Positions 22,301 to 29,787 of a stretch of 64,000 bases of DNA are shown here, piece after piece. The stretch spans positions 32,618,907-32,682,906 of the forward strand of contig CM038728.1 of assembly GCA_021613375.1 (NCBI GenBank), in the 5' to 3' direction. The position numbers and the translations under genes are program-made. Positions within the stretch are counted from its first letter, which is position 1. Each line of letters begins with the position of its first letter. The stretch is from Megaleporinus macrocephalus. Its lineage: Eukaryota; Chordata; Actinopteri; Characiformes; Anostomidae. Below the pieces are notes generated by a model. That model made no database searches. It saw only the letters and a list, made by a program, of their open reading frames with translations, and was not told the DNA's origin.

Positions 22301-24822
22301 CTAGATGAGCGTGGTTAACCTGTAGTATTCTAGATGGGTGTGGTTAACCTGTAGTATTCTTGAATGAGCGTGGTTAACCTGTAGTATTCTAGATGGGTGT
22401 GGTTAACCTGTAGTATTCTGGAATGAGCGTGGTTAACCTGTAGTATTCTGGAATGAGCGTGGTTAACCTGTAGTATTCTAGATGGGTGTGGTTAACCTGT
22501 AGTATTCTAGAATGAGCGTGGTTAACCTGTAGTATTCTAGATGGGTGTGGTTAACCTGTAGTATTCTTGAATGAGCGTGGTTAACCTGTAGTATTCTAGA
22601 TGGGTGTGGTTAACCTGTAGTATTCTTGAATGAGCGTGGTTAACCTGTAGTATTCTAGATGGGTGTGGTTAACCTGTAGTATTCTAGATGGGTGTGGTTA
22701 ACCTGTAGTATTCTAGAATGAGCGTGGTTAACCTGTAGTATTCTAGATGGGTGTGGTTACCCTGTAGTATTCTAGATGGGTGTGGTTAACCTGTAGTATT
22801 CTAGATGGGTGTGGTTAACCTGTAGTATTCTAGAGTGAGCGTGGTTAACCTGTAGTATTCTAGATGGGTGTGGTTACCCTGTAGTATTCTAGATGAGCGT
22901 GGTTAACCTGTAGTATTCTAGAATGAGCGTGGTTAACCTGTAGTATTCTAGATGGGTGTGGTTAACCTGTAGTATTCTAGATGGGTGTGGTTAACCTGTA
23001 GTATTCTAGAGTGAGCGTGGTTACCCTGTAGTATTCTAGATGGGTGTGGTTAACCTGTAGTATTCTAGAATGAGCGTGGTTAACCTGTAGTATTCTAGAT
23101 GAGCGTGGTTAACCTGTAGTATTCTAGATGGGTGTGGTTAACCTGTAGTATTCTAGATGAGCGTGGTTAACCTGTAGTATTCTAGATGGGTGTGGTTAAC
23201 CTGTAGTATTCTAGATGAGCGTGGTTAACCTGTAGTATTCTAGAATGAGCGTGGTTAACCTGTAGTATTCTAGATGAGCGTGGTTAACCTGTAGTATTCT
23301 AGAATGAGCGTGGTTAACCTGTAGTATTCTAGATGGTTGTGGTTAACCTGTAGTATTCTAGATGGGTGTGGTTAACCTGTAGTATTCTAGAATGAGCGTG
23401 GTTAACCTGTAGTATTCTAGATGAGCGTGGTTAACCTGTAGTATTCTAGATGGGTGTGGTTAACCTGTAGTATTCTTGAATGAGCGTGGTTAACCTGTAG
23501 TATTCTAGATGGGTGTGGTTAACCTGTAGTATTCTGGAATGAGCGTGGTTAACCTGTAGTATTCTAGAATGAGCGTGGTTAACCTGTAGTATTCTAGAAT
23601 GAGCGTGGTTAACCTGTAGTATTCTAGATGGGTGTGGTTAACCTGTAGTATTCTAGAATGAGCGTGGTTAACCTGTAGTATTCTAGATGGGTGTGGTTAA
23701 CCTGTAGTATTCTTGAATGAGCGTGGTTAACCTGTAGTATTCTAGATGGGTGTGGTTAACCTGTAGTATTCTTGAATGAGCGTGGTTAACCTGTAGTATT
23801 CTAGATGGGCGTGGTTAACCGGTAGTATTCTAGAATGAGCGTGGTTAACCTGTAGTATTCTAGATGGGTGTGGTTAACCTGTAGTATTCTAGATGGGTGT
23901 GGTTAACCTGTAGTATTCTAGATGGGTGTGGTTAACCTGTAGTATTCTAGATGGGTGTGGTTAACCTGTAGTATTCTGGAATGAGCGTAGTTAACCTGTA
24001 GTATTCTGAATGGGCGTGTAGTGTTTGGAATGGGCGTGGTTAACGTGTAGTGTTTGGAATGGGCGTGGTTAACGTGTAGTGTTTAGAATGGCCGTGGTTA
24101 ACGTGACGTATTTTGAAATGGGCGTGGTTAACGTGTCGTATTTTGAAATGGGTGTGGTTAACCTGTAGTATTCTAAATAGGCATGGCTCTCACCTGTAGT
24201 GCTCTGAATGGGTGTGGCTATCCTATTGTATTGTGAATGGGTGTGGCTAAACTGCTGTGTGTTTGGATATATGTAAATGATGTGGTTCCTCTGACATCAC
24301 AGCATGAAACTCCACACTTTATCTGAAGTATTCATTTCTAGTTTCCCATGATATTAACCCTTTAAATAAACATTAATTATCACTTAATTTATATACATTT
24401 TGTACTACAGTATTTCTTATTTGCACTATTCTTACAAATAGCTTTGAAACTGCGTTTCTGAAATTGAAATGATTTGACTGTTCCTCAGGAATATCTGGAG
24501 TCTATTCATAATCTGTATGAGGACTGGCTGATAAAGCAGACGTCCTTTAAGGTTCCTGCTCCAGTGCTTGTGAGTAATAACATTTCTCCAGTTGTGTACA
24601 ATATACTCGTTAAGTCTTGGATAAGGAAAATCTCTCATATTTTAAAAGATGATCTTAATGCGAGAATATTTGGGATCTCTTGACTAAGGAAACGTTTATT
24701 TCTATATTTAATTGTTTGTGTTTGTTTATTGGCAGGTGATCCCAGCTGACCACGACCTTCAGAAGATGCTTCATCAGTACGAGGAGAACAGAGAGAGGAT
24801 TTTAACAGCATGGCGAGCGTGA
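9705..24822 (+). CDS. tk2: Thymidine kinase 2, mitochondrial, complete coding region in 10 exons
   Basis: TK2 phosphorylates thymidine, deoxycytidine and deoxyuridine in the mitochondrial matrix for mtDNA synthesis. Exons: 9705-9888, 11277-11314, 12378-12452, 13768-13821, 14585-14674, 15760-15833, 15922-16010, 17117-17196, 24489-24569 and 24736-24822. All introns are GT/AG and phases agree, giving 283 residues (human 265). The first 25 residues, rich in L, R, S and T without acids after MVRG, suit a mitochondrial presequence. The P-loop GNIASGKTT is at residues 79-87, the nucleoside-pocket ERS motif at 155-157 and the lid RCREEEK at 218-224. [37 protein letters not shown] and [16 protein letters not shown] are family hallmarks. 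The start could also be 9723 (MVRG). Oddities: a near-pure histidine run in exon 1 and a minisatellite of about 6.8 kb in intron 8. All catalytic motifs are intact. Confidence 0.95.
10278..10324. repeat. (TAA)n microsatellite
   Basis: Pure TAA run in tk2 intron 1. Confidence 0.95.
10610..10930. repeat. Direct duplication in tk2 intron 1
   Basis: Two copies about 248 bp apart share GTAAGCATGAGCTGCATTC, AAGGGGGCGCT and ACAGCAGCCAGGCCTGA. Confidence 0.75.
11277..11314 (+). CDS. tk2: tk2 exon 2
   Basis: 38-bp exon coding [13 protein letters not shown] (with one base from exon 1), matching the charged linker before the TK2 kinase core. Acceptor AAG, donor GTGAGT at 11315. Confidence 0.8.
11395..11970 (-). 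mobile_element. Fossil Tc1/mariner-type transposon in tk2 intron 2
   Basis: The minus strand reads [17 protein letters not shown] then [17 protein letters not shown], matching the C-terminal catalytic part of Tc1-like transposases (SPD..PIEHLWD, whose E is the third acidic residue). Stops and frameshifts break the rest, and no clear termini were found. It is antisense to tk2. Confidence 0.55.
12003..12345. mobile_element. hAT-like dispersed repeat
   Basis: Begins TAGGGGTGCACTAATATGAT and ends with repeated ATCGGTATCGG words, a pattern of fish hAT-type non-autonomous elements. Boundaries uncertain. Confidence 0.35.
12378..12452 (+). CDS. tk2: tk2 exon 3 (P-loop)
   Basis: 25 codons: [20 protein letters not shown] then TSNIE. 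Contains the ATP phosphate-binding GxxxxGKT loop. Donor GTGAGA. Confidence 0.95.
12453..13767 (+). other. tk2 intron 3
   Basis: AT-rich. A LINE-like tail CAAATAAATGTTGATTGATT lies near 13148-13168. No genes or RNA genes recognised. Confidence 0.5.
13768..13821 (+). CDS. tk2: tk2 exon 4
   Basis: 18 codons [18 protein letters not shown], a strongly conserved TK2/dNK segment (EP..KW). Donor GTAAGG. Confidence 0.93.
13904..14467. mobile_element. MITE family D, full copy in tk2 intron 4
   Basis: Left end CAGACTGTAGTTCATCTG and right end CAGATGAACTACAGTCTG are perfect inverted repeats of 18 bp that extend imperfectly inward (TCTCTGTAT / ATACAGAGA). The interior contains CAGCAGTGCTGCTGCTGGAG and its complement. 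Related copies lie at 62664-63065, 8475-8692 and 61717-61795. Confidence 0.8.
14585..14674 (+). CDS. tk2: tk2 exon 5
   Basis: 30 codons, [20 protein letters not shown] then [10 protein letters not shown], conserved helix of the nucleoside-binding site. Donor GTAAGT. Confidence 0.95.
14774..15699. mobile_element. hAT-type element with 8-bp target duplication, tk2 intron 5
   Basis: Starts TAGAGATGGACCGATC; the inverted right end reads TAGAGAAGG..GATCGATC. It is flanked by a perfect 8-bp repeat GTTTCTAG (14766-14773 and 15700-15707), the hAT signature. About 926 bp, no intact transposase frame; ATCGG/CCGAT words are concentrated at both ends. Confidence 0.75.
15760..15833 (+). CDS. tk2: tk2 exon 6
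   Basis: Codes [16 protein letters not shown] then IFVENLYKR, with the ERS motif that contacts substrate phosphate and base. Ends in phase 2, donor GTACAG. Confidence 0.95.
15922..16010 (+). CDS. tk2: tk2 exon 7
   Basis: Codes [19 protein letters not shown] then [11 protein letters not shown]. Ends in phase 1, donor GTGAGA. Confidence 0.95.
16120..16680. repeat. AT-rich degenerate tandem repeat in tk2 intron 7
   Basis: Units of about 30-45 bp built from ATTCTGGATATTA, TTTTATTAGAACTT and CATTCTGCATAT, with heavy divergence. Confidence 0.7.
17117..17196 (+). CDS. tk2: tk2 exon 8 (lid region)
   Basis: Codes [18 protein letters not shown] then REEEKVIPM. The arginine-rich lid closes over ATP in this kinase family. 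Donor GTACGA at 17197 opens the 7.3-kb minisatellite intron. Confidence 0.95.
17315..24260. repeat. Giant 28-29-bp minisatellite filling tk2 intron 8
   Basis: The core is 17452-24000, with degenerate edge units out to 17315 and 24260. The unit joins TGGGTGTGG or TGAGCGTGG to TTAACCTGTAGTATTCTAGA, so each unit has two palindromic words (GGTTAACC and TCTAGA). At 28-29 bp per unit this is roughly 235-240 copies. Edge units are divergent (for example TGGGCGTGGCTAA words), whereas core units differ at few sites, the pattern left by recent unequal exchange or conversion. Long higher-order duplications exist inside (offsets near 1960 and 2460 bp). No open frame of interest. Confidence 0.97.
24489..24569 (+). 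CDS. tk2: tk2 exon 9
   Basis: 27 codons [20 protein letters not shown] then KVPAPVL. Acceptor CTCAG, donor GTGAGT. Confidence 0.95.
24736..24822 (+). CDS. tk2: tk2 exon 10 (terminal)
   Basis: Codes [20 protein letters not shown] then RILTAWRA and TGA at 24820-24822. Ends slightly differently from mammalian TK2 but with the same helix. Confidence 0.93.
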   Translation: MIPADHDLQKMLHQYEENRERILTAWRA

Positions 24823-25242
24823 AGCCACATACGGAGGAGATGCCTCTGAGAAGGAGAAGAACAATTAACCTCGAATGTTGTTTTAGTTTATATCAGAGTT
24901 CTTGCTAGAGCATCTGCACTACAAAGTTCAATGTTTATTGCAGGAACGTGCCTGTTTTAAATTGTTAGTTGACCAGCCGGACAAAACAGACATCATGACC
25001 AATGAAAGTATCTTAAATGTAGTAAATTTTACACTTACAGGAAACAAACTTACAGTATAAATGTACCAAGCAAACCTACAACAAGCAAAATACTTATAAA
25101 TATGTGAAATAATCTTTTAATGTTCGAACAACTACATTTTGGCGCTTTACTCAAGTATTTAATTTCAGCAGTGAATTAAGGCTCCACCCACAAATGTGTT
25201 CTTTAGTAGTTACTGTGATGAGACAAGCTTGCAGAACACTGG

Positions 25243-25248
25243 AATAAA
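25243..25248 (+). promoter_or_regulatory. tk2: tk2 polyadenylation signal (candidate)
   Basis: AATAAA 421 bp after the tk2 stop codon, the first canonical signal downstream. Confidence 0.5.
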
Positions 25249-25279
25249 ATCCCATTTGACCTAATAAACTGTAGATATA

Positions 25280-25850
25280 ATAAACTTATATCACAATACC
25301 TACATTTAGAGTTATACATTCAATCTAATGAGAAACTGTACTCAGTTTATATACAATACCTACATTTAGAGTTATACATTCAATCTAATGAGAAACTGTA
25401 CTCAGTTTATATACAATACCTACATTTAGAGTTATACATTCAATCTAATGAGAAACTGTACTCAGTTTATATACAATACCTACATTTAGAGTTATACATT
25501 CAATCTAATGAGAAACTGTACTCAGTTTATATACAATACCTACATTAAGAGTTATACATTCAACCTAATGAGAAACTGTAACTCAGTTTATATACAATAC
25601 CTACATTAAGAGTTATACATTCAACCTAATGAGAAACTGTACTCAGTTTATATACAATACCTACATTAAGAGTTATACATTCAACCTAATGAGAAACTGT
25701 ACTCAGTTTATATATCACAATACCTACGTTTAGAGTGAGTTGTACATTCAAATTAGTTTGTTACTTAGTTTGTACTTCAGTTTCTCATTGGGTTGAATGT
25801 ATAACTCTTAATGTGGGTATTGTGATATACAAACTGAATAAAAAATATAT
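25280..25850. repeat. 60-bp tandem repeat with an inverted terminal copy
   Basis: About eight near-identical direct copies of a 60-bp unit (words ATACCTACATTTAGAGTTAT, ACATTCAATCTAATGAGAAA, CTGTACTCAGTTTATAT) occupy 25290-25740. One inverted copy at 25775-25850 starts AGTTTCTCATTGGGTTGAAT and ends GGTATTGTGATATA. The outer ends TATCACAATACC / GGTATTGTGATA pair, so this looks like a MITE in which one terminal inverted repeat was tandemly amplified. Confidence 0.85.
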
Positions 25851-25859
25851 ATAAAACAA

Positions 25860-26760
25860 TTTTTTTTCTGTCCAAAGTCATGACATTAGCTATAAAGGCC
25901 CATTAGTGGGCGGAGCCTAGAACAGACAGTTGTCAGGTTTGTTGGGAAAATGTGAAAGTTTGCATTCCAGGATTTGTAAACGCACATCTAGGGGGTCATT
26001 GACTCAGATGGATATATGGTGCTAATGTTTGTTTTTTTTATATATATATTGTAGTTGATCTATCGTTATATCTATAGTACGAGATAATGGTGTGTTATAA
26101 GTTTGTTAGTAATTGAATTGCCATATTTATTATTTCAGTGTAAATTTACTCATGCATACATTTGGACCATATCTAAGCTAAATGAGATATTAGTTAAAAC
26201 TGGACATAAAATTATTCCACAGCTGCTTTGGAAGATTTCTCTTATTGCTTTAGTACTGCAGGTGTGCACGATGTACCCGCAGTGACGTGAACGCTGAAGT
26301 AAAAACATGAATTTTTTATTTATTCAAAAGTTTAATTTTATTTGTTTGATGTGTAAAAAGAAACAGTTCTTATTAAGATTGGCACTTGGGATTTGAGGAC
26401 CAACAGAAATCAGCACTGACTAACAAAACACTGTTCTGTCTACTGTTCTTTACGGAATGATTTTGTATGGTTTAAGTTTATTAAACGCTTGAACACATGA
26501 AAAATTGTCTTCACTTAACAAAATTGTCTCTTTAAATAGAACATTCAATTAAAACAAACCAACCTCCCATGTAAACTGAAACGCAACCTTTTTAGAAAGT
26601 CAACAGTATGTAAGTGCAAATGTCGCTTTGATTCATCAAGTAAGGCACAGAAGCATCAAAACATTAAAATATTTTTAAAAAACTAACACTCTTACTTCAC
26701 CAGGAAAATAAAGGAATAATAATTAAAATTAATAAAAACATAACTTTTCTCAAACTTGTG
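25860..26760. other. Intergenic stretch with nothing recognised
   Basis: AT-rich; only one weak 60-residue open frame at 26103-26285 without recognisable family features. Confidence 0.4.
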
Positions 26761-26769
26761 TAAAGCACT

Positions 26770-27170
26770 CTAAACCTGTTCACAGTGGTGGTGAATGGAA
26801 CCAGACGTCCACCTCTAAAAGCTCCCTCACAGAAAGTTCTTACAGTAGATGTTATAAATACACTGTCTGATGTCTGAGACTCTGTTTATGATAGTTTAGA
26901 GAAGATCTCAGTCTTAAACTCCATTCATGGTGGAGGGATACATGCAGGACTCTGTGAGGTTAAAAAAGTCCCCAAAGAAAACCTAGTATTTTCAGTTGTT
27001 CAAGATTTTACCATCAACATCCAGATAAACTCAGAAGAATGTGTAGGTTTACTGGTGGGCTTGATATTAAATAAATTGTATTGTGAACATGGAGACCCCC
27101 TGGTTTCCATTACCACCACTGTAAACAACACTGAAACCATTTCACACCAAACACACTCTGGAAAACAAAA
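26770..27170 (+). mobile_element. MITE family B, copy 1
   Basis: Shares TTCACAGTGGTGGTGAATGG, AACCAGACGTCCACCTCTAA and ATGGTGGAGGGATACATGCA with the B copies at 39575, 40500, 42410, 42840, 47445, 50378 and (inverted) 53750. The right part carries the inverse words ACCACTGTAAACAACACTGA. Confidence 0.6.
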
Positions 27171-27959
27171 CAAACAAAAAAAATGATCAATCATGCATTG
27201 ATATTTCCCTCCAGCGGTGGTACACAATACAAAGTGGATCAGTAGTTTTTAAACTCTTAATATTTTTGAATTCTTAAATTAATTATAAAGAATTCTATAA
27301 CTATAAAAATGACGTGTTAGAAAAATAAGAGTAGATTGCACAGCCAAAAATACTTTCCAGCCAAGGCCCTGTTTCCCCAAAGCATCTTAGTATTAAGATT
27401 ATTTTAACTGGTAGAGAGAGTACTCAGTGTGATACTCGCTCTACCATTTAAGAATCATCTTAGTGCCAAGTACATGCATCACCCAGAGCATATGATCACA
27501 GCAGTTCTCATCTTTAATTTATCGTTTGGAAAAAGTCTCCCTTAAATGTAGTCGAAGGGCATCAATGTTTGGTGTCTGAAGTTTGCTTCTTTAGATTTAG
27601 CCCTGCATCTACGAGGCTAATGTAGCCAACAATTCACTAGAAGCTGATATACATCAATTAGCATGACGTGTGCCTCAAACTATGTGAAAGTAGTAAGTAA
27701 TTTCTAATAGACCTGATAATATCTATATTTATAGATACAATCTCTAACAGGCCTGATAATATGATTTCTGTGTTAATAAACATCCATCAAGACGTCTAAG
27801 AACAATCTGGGGGGCATGATTATACAGGTGGTGTAGTAGAGTTGTCCGTGTTCGGCTGTGTCCACTCAGTAACATCATAATCCAACTTCTGAACCTATTA
27901 CCATGTATCATATCATAGCATCCACCAGGCAAACCCCTAACAACAATTACGGATACCAT

Positions 27960-28800
27960 AGCAAAACCCTAGCAGCCACCTGGAAACCATAGCAACCACC
28001 TAGCAGCCACCTGGAAACCATAGCAACCACCTAGCAAACATCTAGGACAAGTTACCAACTGCTTAGGGAAACTCTAGCAACCACCTGGGATACCACTGCA
28101 AATGCATATTAATACCCTATTAATCATGTAGGACACCACAGCAACCCCATAGCAACACCCCAGTAACTATTTAGGACACCATGCAAACAACCTAGCAATA
28201 CCCTAGCAACCATCTTGACAAGTTAGCAACTGCCTAGCAACACTTTAACAACTACATGGGAAACCATTGCAAATGCATAGCAATACCATAATCAGTCATC
28301 TGGGATGCCACAGCACCTCCATAGCAACACCTCAGCAACTATGAAGGACACAATGGCAAAAACCTACCAATACCTTATCAACCATCTAGACAATTTAGAA
28401 ACTGCCTAGCAACACCATAGCAACACGTTAGCAACTACCTGAGATACCGTTGCAAATGCATAGCAATTTCCTACTTATCACCTGGGATACCCCAGCAACA
28501 CTCTAGCAACCACTTGGGCTAGCAACAACCCTAGAATACCAAAGCAAATACTTAGCAGTACTCTATCGATCATCAGGGATACTACATAGCAACACCCTAG
28601 CAACCACCTGGGATACCAGAGCAACAACCTAACAACTAATTGGACGACCATAGCACCAATCCAGCAAACCCTAGCAATCACCTGGAATATTACAGAAAAT
28701 CAAAGCAGTGCTCTATCGATCATCAGTGATACCATGTAGTAACACCCTAGCAACCACCTGGGATGCCATAGCAACCATCTAGGAACATCTTAGCAACGCT
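27960..28800. repeat. Degenerate minisatellite, CACCTGGGATACC type
   Basis: Roughly 30-bp diverged units made from CCCTAGCAACCACCTGG, GATACCATAGCAAC and variants. It lies downstream of the spata2l-like gene. Confidence 0.85.
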
Positions 28801-28918
28801 TTTCTAGCTCATGTTCCTGTAGAATCCTAATCCTGGGAATGCTGGAATGTCAACAGACCAATAACCAATAATAAGTAAGTTTGTCTGACAGCCCATCGGA
28901 ACACAGATTTCAGAGGAA

Positions 28919-28924
28919 TTTATT
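28919..28924 (-). promoter_or_regulatory. Polyadenylation signal of the spata2l-like gene (candidate)
   Basis: TTTATT on the plus strand is AATAAA on the minus strand, 300 bp downstream of the stop codon. Confidence 0.4.
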
Positions 28925-29223
28925 AGTGCAATACAAACTACTTTTAAATATCAGAGTCTATTGATTATCTTATCTATAATAAATGTACAAATCAGAATCA
29001 GCCCTTTAATGCAGGTCTGTGATGATTTAGTCACATGGTGGGCTAAGATTCTATTACTTGCGAGCTGCATTATCCTCGTAACCCCGGAGCTAAAACGGAA
29101 GCCAGACTTCAGCAAACACGTCTTGATGGACTAACTTTGGCGCAGGAGGAAGAACTGCAACTGCTTTTTGGTTGAACTAACGCTTTCATGAACGTAAGCA
29201 TTGACCACCTGACCGGTGGAGTC

Positions 29224-29787
29224 TCAGAGCATCACGTAGGTCTTCAGCAGGTCGTCCTCGGGCTGCTGCGTCGGGCTCCTGTGAAGCTGCAGGCTGGAGC
29301 CTTCGTCGCAGTTCTGATCTCGGGCTGCAGGGGCCGCCAGGGCGGCGCTACACTCGCTCAGACAGTTTGGGATGTAGAAGGAGTGCGGAGGCTCTTTAAT
29401 GGAGTCGCTTGGTTGGAGTTCGGAAGCAGAACCAGGGCAGCTTGCACAGCCGGTGATGCTACACACGGGCTGCTGTGACGGCCGGCACAGAACCGGCGGG
29501 TTTTGCTCCTCGGGGGGGTGCAGGGGGGAGACCGGGACGAACTCTGTGCACCCCCCACACTGCTGGACCTGCGCCGTCTCCTCTATGGGGTATTTCAGCG
29601 GCTCGTCTGCGCTGAACTCCTTCATCTGCAGCTTGCCCATCCTCTCCGTCAGCTCCGTCAGCTCCGTCAGCTCCGTCACCAAAGCGGCGTCTGGCGAAGC
29701 CTCTGAACCGACGGCTGGACTCTGTAACAGTTTTCCTACACTAAGCACAAAGGGCTGCTTTTCTTCCGCAGCCTGAGACTCTGTGGA
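29224..29787 (-). CDS. spata2l: spata2l-like exon 3
   Basis: 187 codons plus TGA at 29224-29226, starting STESQAAEEKQPFVLSVGKL. It includes a 9-bp codon repeat giving TELTELTELTE and the cysteine-rich segment, and ends DDLLKTYVML. Open frames on the plus strand across it are antisense shadows. Confidence 0.85.
   Translation of the reverse strand, partial: STESQAAEEKQPFVLSVGKLLQSPAVGSEASPDAALVTELTELTELTERMGKLQMKEFSADEPLKYPIEETAQVQQCGGCTEFVPVSPLHPPEEQNPPVLCRPSQQPVCSITGCASCPGSASELQPSDSIKEPPHSFYIPNCLSECSAALAAPAARDQNCDEGSSLQLHRSPTQQPEDDLLKTYVML

Noticed and set aside
17452..24000. CRISPR-like regularly spaced repeats
   Set aside because: Units are contiguous with no unique spacers, and the locus is a vertebrate intron; it is a minisatellite.
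29188..29776. Plus-strand open frames opposite spata2l exon 3
   Set aside because: Antisense shadows; the minus strand has the spliced, family-matching frame.
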